Of a stretch of 20,460 bases of DNA, positions 7,176 through 14,902 are shown in pieces. The first letter of the stretch is position 1; each line of letters begins with the position of its first letter. The notes beneath the pieces were generated by a model. The model saw only the letters and a program-made list of their open reading frames with translations. It was not told the DNA's origin and did not search any database. The translations under genes and the position numbers were made by a program. Origin of the DNA: JAWXVE01 sp044425575 (GTDB lineage: Bacteria; Bacillota; Clostridia; Lachnospirales; Lachnospiraceae); NCBI GenBank assembly GCA_044425575.1, contig JAWXVE010000038.1, positions 1-20,460 on the forward strand. Direction: 5' to 3'.

Positions 7176-8330
7176 TTAGGGCGTTATATGGGATTTCACA
7201 GCATCTGCTACAACACTTGCCACATTGGGGTTAAAAGCAGAAGGAATGATATTATCTTCTGTTAGTTCCTCATCTGGAATAAGCTTAGCAAGAGCTGTGG
7301 CAGCAGCCAACTTCATGGATTCTGTAATCTGTGTGGCACGTCCCTCCAAAGCACCTTTAAAAATCCCTGGAAAAGCTATTACATTGTTAATCTGGTTAGG
7401 AAAATCAGAACGTCCAGTTCCTACGACTCTGGCACCATGGGCTTTGGCAATATCTGGCATGATTTCGGGCACAGGATTAGCCATAGCAAATAAAATAGAA
7501 TCCTTATTCATAGAAGCAACCATTTCTCCAGTTACAATATTAGGGGCTGAAACACCTACGAAAATATCAGCATTTTGTAAGGCATCCGCTAGCGTTCCAG
7601 CTTCTTGATTCGGATTGGTAAGGGTTAACATCTTCTCTTGCATCCAGTTCAATCCCTCCATATGAGCATTCAAGATGCCAGGTCGATCGCAAAGAATGAT
7701 ATTGGTAAATCCATAGGTGAGTAATAATTTTGTAATAGCAATTCCAGCACTGCCTGCTCCATTTACCACTACTTTACATGATGTCTTATCCTTGCCGACT
7801 ACTTTTAAAGCATTAATAATACCAGCTAGTACCACAATGGCAGTACCATGCTGATCATCATGGAACACAGGAATAGAAAGAGTATTCTGCAGTCGTTCCT
7901 CAATTTCAAAGCAACGAGGTGCGCTAATATCTTCTAGATTAATTCCACCAAAAGCAGGTGCAAGGTGAGTGATTGTCTGGATTAGTTCTTCAGTATCTTG
8001 TGTATCTAAGCAAATTGGTACAGCATTTACATTGCCAAATTCCTTGAATAAGACTGCTTTTCCTTCCATTACAGGCAGTGCAGCATAAGGACCAATATTA
8101 CCTAGACCAAGAACAGCACTTCCATCTGAAACAACAGCAACTGTATTAGCTTTTACCGTATAGGTATAAGCAGCATCTTGATTCTCGGCAATGACTTTAC
8201 AAGGTTCTGCCACGCCTGGAGTATAAGCCAGTGCAAGATCTTCTCTTGTTTTAATGGAGATTTTAGAAGTGGTTTCTAACTTGCCATTCCATTCCTCGTG
8301 AAGTTGTAGTGCTTTTTGATTTGTATTCAT
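7176..8330 (-). CDS. NAD(P)-dependent malic enzyme
   Basis: Oxidatively decarboxylates malate to pyruvate and CO2 in the cytoplasm, giving reduced pyridine nucleotide. Taking ATG at the complement of 8328-8330, with AGAGG about nine nt upstream, gives 384 aa starting MNTNQKALQLHEEW. The longer open frame back to 8408 lies in the promoter region and is rejected. Visible are the catalytic Tyr in YTPGVAEPCK (Y36), the catalytic Lys in EGKAVLFKEFG (K91), metal ligands in NLEDI (E133, D134) and HDDQHGTA (D158), and a Rossmann motif GAGSAGIAI (191-199). It is the short prokaryotic form without a phosphotransacetylase-like tail. NAD versus NADP preference cannot be decided. It heads the minus-strand operon. 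Confidence 0.94.
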   Translation of the reverse strand: MNTNQKALQLHEEWNGKLETTSKISIKTREDLALAYTPGVAEPCKVIAENQDAAYTYTVKANTVAVVSDGSAVLGLGNIGPYAALPVMEGKAVLFKEFGNVNAVPICLDTQDTEELIQTITHLAPAFGGINLEDISAPRCFEIEERLQNTLSIPVFHDDQHGTAIVVLAGIINALKVVGKDKTSCKVVVNGAGSAGIAITKLLLTYGFTNIILCDRPGILNAHMEGLNWMQEKMLTLTNPNQEAGTLADALQNADIFVGVSAPNIVTGEMVASMNKDSILFAMANPVPEIMPDIAKAHGARVVGTGRSDFPNQINNVIAFPGIFKGALEGRATQITESMKLAAATALAKLIPDEELTEDNIIPSAFNPNVASVVADAVKSHITP

Positions 8331-8396
8331 GTGATATAACCTCTTTTCTACAGAATGATTCGTGTGTATTGTGTATGAAATCGGTGTTTCTATATC

Positions 8397-8425
8397 ATCA
8401 TATAGCATTTATCTTCACTATTCAA
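8397..8425 (-). promoter_or_regulatory. Sigma-70 promoter of the malic enzyme operon
   Basis: Read on the minus strand, TTGAAT (complement of 8420-8425) is followed after exactly 17 nt by TATGAT (complement of 8397-8402). The predicted start of transcription is about 60 nt before the malic enzyme ATG. No competing gene occupies this stretch. Confidence 0.65.
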
Positions 8426-8440
8426 GAAAAAAGTCTTTCG

Positions 8441-8454
8441 TTTTTCATGAAAAA
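8441..8454. promoter_or_regulatory. 14-bp perfect palindrome, possible operator
   Basis: TTTTTCATGAAAAA reads the same on both strands. It lies between the malic enzyme promoter (about 16 nt upstream of its -35) and rho. Dimeric regulators bind such sites, but an A/T-rich palindrome of this length can also arise by chance. Confidence 0.3.
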
Positions 8455-8500
8455 GGTGTATGATAGATTAGGAATCAACAGAAGTATCGTAAGCACATCT

Positions 8501-8529
8501 TTGATGTAGTCAGAACAATTCGTTATAAG
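8501..8529 (+). promoter_or_regulatory. Candidate promoter for rho
   Basis: TTGATG (8501-8506) and TATAAG (8524-8529) are separated by 17 nt. A second possible -10, TATAAT at 8560-8565, lacks a good -35. Either would give rho a leader of roughly 60-95 nt. The 298-nt gap between the malic enzyme and rho starts holds these divergent signals and no convincing gene. Confidence 0.4.
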
Positions 8530-8628
8530 CACCCTGGAGAACTAGTCGCGGTTAGGAAATATAATGAAGTAAATTAGCAATCGTGTAGTCATATAGAGCG
8601 AATAAGCATAGAAAAGAGGAGGATATAC

Positions 8629-9996
8629 ATGACAAGAGAACAGTATGAAACAATTGCACTTGGTGAGTTAAAGGAGATTGCAAAGGTTCGGGGTATTCGT
8701 ATTAGGGGGAATTCCAAGAAAGCGGATATTATCGAATTAATGCTAGAGGCTGATCAAGCAGACGAAGAGAAGCAAAAGACAGATGGTGGGGACAAGCAAG
8801 AAAAAGCAGATGCCTCAGAAGATGGAAAGGCTCGTTCAAAGGAAAAAGATAGTGTGACCATGTCAGAATTAGACAGTGGTATTGCAGCAGAAGGAATCCT
8901 AGAAGTAATGCCTGACGGATATGGATTTATTCGTTGTGAGAATTTTATGCCAGGAGATAACGATGTGTATGTGGCACCTAGTCAAATTAGACGATTTAGT
9001 CTTAAGACAGGAGATATCTTATCAGGCAATACAAGAATTAAGAATCAAGGCGAGAAATTTAGCGCATTATTATATGTGAGCACAGTAAATGGAATTGATC
9101 CAGAAATTGCTTCTCAAAGAAAAAACTTTGAGGAATTAACACCAATTTTCCCAAATGAGAGAATTCATCTAGAACGTCCAGGTGCTTCAGTAGCTATGAG
9201 AATTACAGATTTACTTAGTCCAGTAGGAAAAGGACAAAGAGGTATGATTGTATCGCCTCCAAAAGCTGGTAAAACAACTTTGTTAAAAGAAGTGGCTAAG
9301 TCAATTAAGGTAAATCATGGAGACTTACATTTGATTATCTTATTAATTGATGAGCGACCAGAGGAAGTTACAGATATTCGAGAAGCCATTGAGGGACCTA
9401 ATGTGGAAGTAATCTATTCCACTTTTGACGAATTGCCAGAACATCACAAGAGAGTGGCAGAGATGGTAATTGAACGTGGAAAACGTCTTGTAGAACATGG
9501 GAAAGATGTAGTAATTCTTCTGGATAGTATTACAAGATTAACAAGAGCATATAACCTTACTATTCCATCTTCTGGACGAACCTTATCAGGTGGTTTGGAT
9601 CCAGCAGCACTTCATATGCCAAAGCGATTTTTTGGAGCGGCTAGAAATATGAGAAATGGTGGAAGTTTAACAGTACTTGCAACTGCATTAGTAGAAACAG
9701 GTTCTAAAATGGATGATGTGGTATTTGAAGAATTTAAGGGAACTGGTAATATGGAATTAGTACTAGACCGTAAATTATCAGAGAGACGAATTTTCCCTGC
9801 TATTGACATTCAAAAATCTAGCACAAGGCGAGAAGATCTCCTACTTACCAAAGAAGAAGCAGAAGCAATTAATATTATGAGAAAGGCATTGAATGGTATG
9901 AAATCAGAAGATGCGGCAGATCGTTTTATTGATATGTTTTCAAAGACTAAGGATAACAAGGAATTTATTGGGCAAGTTAAAAAAATTAAAATATAA
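8629..9996 (+). CDS. rho: Transcription termination factor Rho
   Basis: A hexameric RNA-dependent helicase that ends transcription of untranslated RNA. The 455 aa contain the Rho N-terminal helical domain (about 3-42) and a short charged linker (about 43-78). The RNA-binding cold-shock-like domain follows (EGILEVMPDGYGFIR, about 88-102, with later VYVAPSQIRRF). The ATPase core shows Walker A SPPKAGKTT (209-217), DERPEEV (241-247), Walker B VVILLDS (294-300), the Q loop around SGRTLSGGLDP (315-325) and PKRFFGAARN (331-340). A strong GAGGAGG lies just before ATG 8629. The gene starts the conserved rho-rpmE-DUF1385-prmC-prfA order. Confidence 0.98.
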   Translation: MTREQYETIALGELKEIAKVRGIRIRGNSKKADIIELMLEADQADEEKQKTDGGDKQEKADASEDGKARSKEKDSVTMSELDSGIAAEGILEVMPDGYGFIRCENFMPGDNDVYVAPSQIRRFSLKTGDILSGNTRIKNQGEKFSALLYVSTVNGIDPEIASQRKNFEELTPIFPNERIHLERPGASVAMRITDLLSPVGKGQRGMIVSPPKAGKTTLLKEVAKSIKVNHGDLHLIILLIDERPEEVTDIREAIEGPNVEVIYSTFDELPEHHKRVAEMVIERGKRLVEHGKDVVILLDSITRLTRAYNLTIPSSGRTLSGGLDPAALHMPKRFFGAARNMRNGGSLTVLATALVETGSKMDDVVFEEFKGTGNMELVLDRKLSERRIFPAIDIQKSSTRREDLLLTKEEAEAINIMRKALNGMKSEDAADRFIDMFSKTKDNKEFIGQVKKIKI

Positions 9997-10033
9997 TTTT
10001 TAAGATTAAAATATAAATATTTACAAATAATGC

Positions 10034-10062
10034 TTGTCATTTCTATAATTATATGGTACAAT
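10034..10062 (+). promoter_or_regulatory. Sigma-70 promoter of rpmE
   Basis: TTGTCA (10034-10039), a 17-nt spacer and TACAAT (10057-10062) lie in the 131-nt gap between rho and rpmE. Transcription would start about 55-60 nt before the rpmE ATG. Confidence 0.7.
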
Positions 10063-10127
10063 AACCAAGCTGTTTAAGAGATGAGAGCAAGATAACTAAG
10101 AATTCATAATATAGAGAGGTGAATCAT

Positions 10128-10334
10128 ATGAGAGAAGGAATCCATCCAAATTACCATCAAGCAACTGTAACTTGTAACTGTGGGAACACATTTGTCACAG
10201 GGTCGACTAAAGATAGTATTCACGTTGAAGTTTGTTCAAAGTGTCATTCATTTTACACAGGTCAACAGAAAACTGCTAGAGCTGACGGACGTATTGATAA
10301 GTTCAATAAGAAATACGGTGTGGCAAGCAAATAA
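10128..10334 (+). CDS. rpmE: 50S ribosomal protein L31, zinc-binding form
   Basis: A small protein of the large ribosomal subunit. With ATG 10128 the product is 68 aa beginning MREGIHPNYH, and AGAGG (10115-10119) lies 8 nt upstream. An in-frame GTG at 10119 would overlap that site and is rejected. The zinc ribbon has C16, C18, C36 and C39, so this is the cysteine-containing C+ form, not the zinc-independent paralogue made under zinc limitation. SFYTGQQK and the GRIDKFNKKY tail are typical. It has its own promoter and a terminator directly after it. Confidence 0.97.
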   Translation: MREGIHPNYHQATVTCNCGNTFVTGSTKDSIHVEVCSKCHSFYTGQQKTARADGRIDKFNKKYGVASK

Positions 10335-10345
10335 GTTATGCAAAC

Positions 10346-10380
10346 AAGGTTGAGGTTACTATATCTCAACCTTATTTTTA
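10346..10380 (+). terminator. Rho-independent terminator after rpmE
   Basis: AAGGTTGAG (10346-10354) and CTCAACCTT (10365-10373) pair over 9 bp with a 10-nt loop, followed by TATTTTTA. It may be partial, because no clear promoter lies in the 32 nt between it and the DUF1385 start. Confidence 0.8.
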
Positions 10381-10412
10381 CTTTATGGCATTGATTGGAG
10401 ATTAATATTAAT

Positions 10413-11357
10413 ATGAAACATGCAAAGCAGTGCTTTTCTGGAATTGGGGGTCAAGCAGTACTAGAAGGCGTTATGATGAAATGCAAAGATCAATATGCAG
10501 TTGCAGTTCGGAAAGAATCGAAAGAAATCGAAACCAAGGTGGAAGAATACAAAGGAATCTTTGGGAGTTCTGTGATTAAGAAAGTTCCATTTATTCGAGG
10601 TGTGTTTCAGTTTGTTGATTCCATGGTATTAGGTATGAAAGCACTTACGTATTCCACGTCCTTTTATGAAGAAGAACAGGAACCTTCTAAGTTTGAACGC
10701 TTTATTAGTAAGATATTAGGGGATAAAGCAGAATCAGTTATTATGGGGTTTACCATGATTCTATCCTTTGCATTGGCTATTGGCATTTTTATGGTATTGC
10801 CATATGGAATATCTAGTTTATTTCGTAATGTAATAGATAGTACAATTCTTCTAGGAGTAGTAGAGGGATTTGTTCGCATTGGTATTTTTGTGGGATATGT
10901 ATCCTTAATATCATTGATGAAAGATATTCATAGGTTGTATCAATATCACGGAGCAGAACATAAGTGTATTAATTGCATTGAAAGTGGACTTGACTTAACG
11001 GTAGAGAATGTGATGAAGAGTTCTAAAGAACATAAGCGATGTGGAACGAGCTTTATGCTCATTGTTATGGTGATTAGTATTTTCGTATTTTTCTTTATTA
11101 CAGTAAGTAATCCTGTGTATCGCGTCTTACTACGTATTGCCTTGTTGCCAGTAATTGCAGGAATATCCTATGAAATTATACGGTTAGCAGGAAGAAGCAA
11201 TCATGTACTCGTAAGACTTATATCAAAGCCAGGCATGTGGTTGCAACATTTAACCACAAAAGAACCGGATGCTTCCATGGTGGAAGTTGCAATTGCTTCT
11301 GTAGAAGCAGTCTTTGATTGGAAGGAATATTTGAAACAGGAGTTCCAAAGAGATTAG
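10413..11357 (+). CDS. DUF1385 integral membrane protein (YqhQ-like)
   Basis: A conserved Firmicute membrane protein without an established biochemical role. ATG 10413 gives 314 aa starting just before the conserved IGGQAVLEGVMM stretch (11-22). A TTGGAG about 12 nt upstream is the likely ribosome binding site, while an in-frame TTG at 10395 has none. Hydrophobic segments at about 107-130, 145-168, 212-231 and 236-257 suggest four membrane passes. Between them lie the family-conserved YHGAEHK (178-184) and HKRCGTSF (207-214), whose His, Glu and Cys residues could bind a metal, which is inference. Together with rpmE upstream and prmC-prfA downstream it forms an order widely kept in Clostridia. 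Confidence 0.93.
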   Translation: MKHAKQCFSGIGGQAVLEGVMMKCKDQYAVAVRKESKEIETKVEEYKGIFGSSVIKKVPFIRGVFQFVDSMVLGMKALTYSTSFYEEEQEPSKFERFISKILGDKAESVIMGFTMILSFALAIGIFMVLPYGISSLFRNVIDSTILLGVVEGFVRIGIFVGYVSLISLMKDIHRLYQYHGAEHKCINCIESGLDLTVENVMKSSKEHKRCGTSFMLIVMVISIFVFFFITVSNPVYRVLLRIALLPVIAGISYEIIRLAGRSNHVLVRLISKPGMWLQHLTTKEPDASMVEVAIASVEAVFDWKEYLKQEFQRD

Positions 11358-11383
11358 ACAGAGGAATAGGTTGAAATAAGAAT

Positions 11384-12217
11384 ATGACATACCAAGAAGC
11401 TTATACAAATGGAATGATAATACTGTCAGAATATGGAATTTGTAATGCAAAGCTAGACGCGCGACTATTATTAGAATATGTAGGGCAGTTGTCACTGCAT
11501 GATATATTTGCTCACGGAGAACGTGAATTGAGTGAGGAATTATGGAAATCCTATGAAGGATTACTCCATGAACGTGGAACCCATGTGCCTTTACAGTATT
11601 TAACAGGAGAGCAGGAATTTATGGGACTTTCCTTTGTTGTAAATAAACACGTACTAATCCCTAGGCAAGACACAGAATTTCTAGTAGAAGAGGGACTCTT
11701 ACATATATATGATGGCATGAAACTCTTAGATATTTGCACGGGTTCGGGGTGTATCTTATTAAGTGCTATGCATTATAAGAATGATTGCAGTGGTGTAGGA
11801 GTAGATATTTCTAAGATGGCCTTAGAAGTAGCAAGAACGAATGCGAAGAACCTAGGTATCCAAGCTGAATTTATGGAAAGTGATTTATTAGAGAAAGTAC
11901 AAGGGAAGTTTGATGTTGTATTTTCTAATCCACCCTATATTAGAAGTGAATTAATTGATACGTTAATGGAAGAGGTCCGAGACCATGAACCAAGACTTGC
12001 TTTAGATGGGTTGGAAGATGGATTATTCTTCTACCGAAGGATTGTGGATGGGGTGAGACAACATATGAACCGAGGTGGCTATCTGTTATTGGAAATAGGT
12101 CATGATCAAAGTGTTTCGGTATCTCATCTGATGGAGAAAGCAGGATTTACTCATGTAGAGGTACAGAAAGATTATGCTGGCAATGATAGAGTAGTAAAAG
12201 GGATGTACATAGAATAG
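11384..12217 (+). CDS. prmC: Release factor glutamine methyltransferase PrmC (HemK)
   Basis: Methylates the glutamine of the GGQ motif in release factors RF1 and RF2, which improves peptide release. The 277 aa show the N-terminal helical substrate-binding domain (about 1-75) and IPRQDTE (92-98). The S-adenosylmethionine motif is DICTGSGC (116-123), with Asp141 in GVGVDIS as the acidic ribose-binding position. The catalytic substrate-binding NPPY is at 182-185, and family stretch EPRLALDG follows. ATG 11384 is 26 nt after DUF1385, with a modest AGGAATAGG box. Its target RF1 is encoded next. The stop codon lies within a three-fold tandem repeat. Confidence 0.97.
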   Translation: MTYQEAYTNGMIILSEYGICNAKLDARLLLEYVGQLSLHDIFAHGERELSEELWKSYEGLLHERGTHVPLQYLTGEQEFMGLSFVVNKHVLIPRQDTEFLVEEGLLHIYDGMKLLDICTGSGCILLSAMHYKNDCSGVGVDISKMALEVARTNAKNLGIQAEFMESDLLEKVQGKFDVVFSNPPYIRSELIDTLMEEVRDHEPRLALDGLEDGLFFYRRIVDGVRQHMNRGGYLLLEIGHDQSVSVSHLMEKAGFTHVEVQKDYAGNDRVVKGMYIE

Positions 12218-12247
12218 ATGTACATAGAATAGATGTACATAGAATAG
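12203..12247 (+). repeat. Three perfect tandem 15-nt repeats over the prmC stop codon
   Basis: The unit ATGTACATAGAATAG occurs at 12203-12217, 12218-12232 and 12233-12247 without a mismatch. The first copy is the last five codons of prmC (Met-Tyr-Ile-Glu-stop). The later copies repeat them in the same frame, giving three in-frame stops and pushing prfA away. The prfA ribosome binding site AAAGG starts immediately after the third copy. Confidence 0.97.
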
Positions 12248-12263
12248 AAAGGATGTTTGTAAG

Positions 12264-13340
12264 ATGTTTGACCGTTTGGAAGATTTATTAATACGATTCG
12301 AGGAAATTATGGGGGAATTACATGAGCCAACTGTTGCCAATAATCAAGAGCGTTTTCGCTCCTTAATGAAAGAGCAAAGTGATTTAACACCTATTGTAGA
12401 GGCGTATCAAGAATATAAAAAGTGTAACCAAGATATTGAAGATAGCTTAATCATGTTAGATGAAGAGTCAGATGAAGAAATGCGGGATATGCTAAAGGAA
12501 GAGCTGGCAGCAGCCAAGAAGCGTGTGGAAGAGTTAGAGCAAGAACTTCGGATTCTATTATTACCGAAAGATCCTAATGATGACAAGAATGTCATAGTGG
12601 AAATTCGAGGAGGTGCAGGTGGTGACGAGGCTGCTTTATTTGCAGCAGAGGTATATCGTCTCTATGTTCATTATGCAGAAAGTCAACGTTGGAAAGTAGA
12701 GACAATGAATATGGATGAAATTGGTATTGGTGGTATGAAGGATGTTACCTTTATGATCACAGGACAGGGTGCATATTCTAAGCTCAAGTATGAAAGTGGA
12801 GTGCATCGCGTACAACGAGTACCTGAAACAGAATCAGGTGGAAGAATTCATACTTCGACCATAACGGTGGCAGTTATGCCAGAAGTAGAAGAAGTAGATG
12901 TGGTTATTGATGAGAAAGATATTCGTATTGATGTTATGCGTGCTTCTGGAAGCGGTGGTCAATGTGTCAATACTACAGATTCAGCAGTTCGACTTACCCA
13001 TAATCCAACAGGTATCGTGATCTATAGTCAAACAGAGAAGTCTCAGATTCAGAATAAGGCAAAAGCCTACGCTTTGCTACGTGCTAAATTATATGACCTA
13101 GAACAACAAAAGCAACACGATGCAGAAGCAGAGTTACGCAGAAGCCAAGTAGGAACAGGAGATCGCTCGGAAAAGATTCGAACTTATAACTTTCCGCAAG
13201 GGCGTGTAACGGATCACCGTATTAATTTAACTTTGTATAAATTAGACAAGATTATGAATGGAGATATTCAAGACATTATTGATGCCTGTATCGCTGCTGA
13301 CCAAGCTGCTAAATTAGCAAAAATGAATGGAACGAATTAA
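12264..13340 (+). CDS. prfA: Peptide chain release factor 1
   Basis: Recognises UAA and UAG in the ribosomal A site and triggers hydrolysis of peptidyl-tRNA. The 358 aa are typical. The codon-recognition tripeptide appears as PET (187-189) inside HRVQRVPETESGGRIHTST, as in many Firmicute RF1 proteins. The catalytic GGQ is at 231-233 within GSGGQCVNTTDSAVRLTH, the glutamine modified by PrmC. The downstream patterns QIQNKAKA and GDRSEKIRTYNFPQGRVTDHR are also as expected. ATG 12264 follows AAAGG (12248-12252) by 11 nt. The gene ends one nt before the chosen start of the next gene. Confidence 0.98.
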   Translation: MFDRLEDLLIRFEEIMGELHEPTVANNQERFRSLMKEQSDLTPIVEAYQEYKKCNQDIEDSLIMLDEESDEEMRDMLKEELAAAKKRVEELEQELRILLLPKDPNDDKNVIVEIRGGAGGDEAALFAAEVYRLYVHYAESQRWKVETMNMDEIGIGGMKDVTFMITGQGAYSKLKYESGVHRVQRVPETESGGRIHTSTITVAVMPEVEEVDVVIDEKDIRIDVMRASGSGGQCVNTTDSAVRLTHNPTGIVIYSQTEKSQIQNKAKAYALLRAKLYDLEQQKQHDAEAELRRSQVGTGDRSEKIRTYNFPQGRVTDHRINLTLYKLDKIMNGDIQDIIDACIAADQAAKLAKMNGTN

Positions 13341-13341
13341 A

Positions 13342-14235
13342 ATGAATATGGAATTTAAGGAAATCACATTACAAGAGAAAGAGATCATAGAATCCTACTA
13401 CGCAAAGGAACAATCTAGAAGTTGTGAAGCAACATTTGCTAATAACTTCTTGTGGTCGCCTCATTACGAGATTGATTATACCATTGTCTCTAATATGTTA
13501 ATCTTTCGATTAGGGGGAGACCAAGTTGCTTTTTCTTTTCCAGCAGGACGAGAACACCTACAAGAAGCAATGGAATGGATGATGAGTTATTTTCAGAAAA
13601 TAGATAAGCCATTTCGTATGACAATGGTGACAGAAGAACAATTTCAACGATTAAATGAACTTTATCCAGATGAATTTCAGATTGAGTATGATAGAGTTTT
13701 CGCTGATTATATCTATGAAATTGATAAAATGACAACTTTGTCAGGTAAAAAATTACATGGAAAAAGAAATCATATTAATAAATTCAAAGCAATGAACCCT
13801 GATTGGTGTTATGAAGATATTACCAAGGACAATACACAAGAATGTCTTCAAATGTTAGAAGGGTGGCGCGTGATGAACTTATGCGATGGTGATCCAGAGA
13901 AATCAAAGGAATTGTGTGTAAGTCGGAATGCAATCATTCGCCTAAAGGAACTGGGTTTAGTTGGGGGATTATTACGAGCTGGTGGGAAAGTAGTTGCAGT
14001 TACCGTAGGAGAAGCATGCAATGAAGATACTTTTGTGGTTCACATTGAAAAAGCATTTTCAGATGTACAAGGTGCATACCCTATGATTAATCAGCAATTT
14101 CTATTGCACCATGCAGAGCATTACCAGTATGTGAACCGAGAAGAGGATACTGGTGCAGAGGGTTTAAGAAAAGCGAAACTATCGTATTATCCTTGTTTTT
14201 TACAAGAAAAAGGTGTGGTAACAAGGAAAAAATAA
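13342..14235 (+). CDS. DUF2156 protein (aminoacyl-phosphatidylglycerol-synthase-like GNAT fold)
   Basis: A 297-aa soluble protein with the double acyltransferase fold found in the C-terminal half of lysyl-phosphatidylglycerol synthases, but without their membrane part, so lipid lysination cannot be assumed. Family features are an N-terminal EATFANNFLWSPHY stretch, GKKLHGKRNHINKF in the middle, and VNREEDTGAEGLRKAKLSYYP near the C-terminus. The start is uncertain among ATG 13327 (overlapping prfA by 14 nt), 13342 and 13348. I chose 13342 because GGAACG (13329-13334) is the only Shine-Dalgarno-like spacing and the prfA stop is adjacent, which suggests translational coupling. No terminator is evident downstream. 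Confidence 0.88.
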   Translation: MNMEFKEITLQEKEIIESYYAKEQSRSCEATFANNFLWSPHYEIDYTIVSNMLIFRLGGDQVAFSFPAGREHLQEAMEWMMSYFQKIDKPFRMTMVTEEQFQRLNELYPDEFQIEYDRVFADYIYEIDKMTTLSGKKLHGKRNHINKFKAMNPDWCYEDITKDNTQECLQMLEGWRVMNLCDGDPEKSKELCVSRNAIIRLKELGLVGGLLRAGGKVVAVTVGEACNEDTFVVHIEKAFSDVQGAYPMINQQFLLHHAEHYQYVNREEDTGAEGLRKAKLSYYPCFLQEKGVVTRKK

Positions 14236-14265
14236 TAGAACTCATATTATGTTTCTGCAAAATGA

Positions 14266-14294
14266 TTGACAGTGAAAGCGGTTTGAATTAAAAT
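14266..14294 (+). promoter_or_regulatory. Sigma-70 promoter of the DUF5684 gene
   Basis: A perfect -35 TTGACA (14266-14271), a 17-nt spacer and TAAAAT (14289-14294). Transcription would begin near 14301, giving a leader of about 27 nt containing AGAGGAG. Confidence 0.8.
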
Positions 14295-14327
14295 GAAAAA
14301 AACAAAAGAAAAGAGGAGAATTGAGAG

Positions 14328-14762
14328 ATGGAAGGACAAGTAGAATTAATTGTAGGATTGATTGGGGGATTGATTGGGTTTTGCGTTATCTTGATTGTAT
14401 GCCTTGTACCAATTATCGGAGTATGGAAAACCTACACAAAAGCAGGTCAAAGTGGATGGGCATCTATTATCCCAATTTATAATAATTATGTAATTGCTAA
14501 AATCGTATATGGTGAAAAGCTGGGATATATAGGTATTGTAGGTATTCTAATTGCTTATATTCCAGTAATTGGAACTTTAGCTAGTATGATTTTTTGGGTG
14601 TATACTTGGTACTATTTATTTAAAGCGTATAATTGCACAGGTGGAACAGCAATCCTTTATACGATTTTTCCGCTAATCGGTTTTATCTGTATAGGATTTG
14701 GAAAGAGTAGTTATATTGGCGTTCAAGATAATATGATTACGCAAAAGCTTACAAAAGAGTAA
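14328..14762 (+). CDS. Small DUF5684-like membrane protein
   Basis: A 144-aa membrane protein of unknown function. Hydrophobic segments lie at about 6-30, 62-83 and 104-125, with a shorter one near 84-95 (IFWVYTWYYLF). The stretch KAGQSGWASIIPIYNNYVIAKI, here interrupted by no charged loop, is the hallmark I associate with DUF5684 proteins, which are sometimes mislabelled as signal peptidase I. No Ser/Lys peptidase dyad is visible, so a protease role is not supported. ATG 14328 has AGAGGAG (14312-14318) nine nt upstream. The gene is a single unit with a near-consensus promoter and a strong terminator. Confidence 0.82.
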   Translation: MEGQVELIVGLIGGLIGFCVILIVCLVPIIGVWKTYTKAGQSGWASIIPIYNNYVIAKIVYGEKLGYIGIVGILIAYIPVIGTLASMIFWVYTWYYLFKAYNCTGGTAILYTIFPLIGFICIGFGKSSYIGVQDNMITQKLTKE

Positions 14763-14770
14763 GAAATTAG

Positions 14771-14798
14771 AGAAGTCCCGTGAGGACTTCTTTTTTTT
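14771..14798 (+). terminator. Strong rho-independent terminator after the DUF5684 gene
   Basis: AGAAGTCC (14771-14778), loop CGTGA, GGACTTCT (14784-14791), then an uninterrupted run of eight T residues ending at 14798. Confidence 0.95.
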
Positions 14799-14817
14799 AT
14801 GAAAAAGTAAACAGAAA

Positions 14818-14866
14818 CTTCTTAATAGCTCTTGCATATTATTCCACAATATGCAACAATTAGAAG
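14818..14866 (+). repeat. Nested inverted repeat upstream of the 196-aa gene
   Basis: The inner arms TTGCATATT (14832-14840) and AATATGCAA (14848-14856) are perfectly complementary around a 7-nt centre. The outer arms CTTCTTAAT (14818-14826) and ATTAGAAG (14859-14866) also pair apart from one extra T. It ends 36 nt before ATG 14903. No T-run follows, so it resembles an operator or a leader RNA structure rather than a terminator. Confidence 0.7.
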
Positions 14867-14902
14867 AGAAGTGTAAGGCCTGATCTTGAAAGGAGTAAAT
14901 GT

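Noticed and set aside
7225..7608. 127-aa plus-strand open frame inside the malic enzyme gene
   Set aside because: A reverse-strand shadow of a well-conserved coding region.
8331..8408. Longer N-terminus for the malic enzyme
   Set aside because: It would place coding sequence over the promoter region. The internal ATG (complement of 8328-8330) has AGAGG upstream and gives the usual family N-terminus.
8309..8509. 66-aa plus-strand open frame between malic enzyme and rho
   Set aside because: No ribosome binding site, it overlaps the malic enzyme 5' end and promoters, and the composition is not protein-like.
14328..14762. Signal peptidase I call for the small membrane protein
   Set aside because: No Ser/Lys catalytic dyad or signal peptidase boxes are visible. 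Only the DUF5684-like hydrophobic pattern is present.
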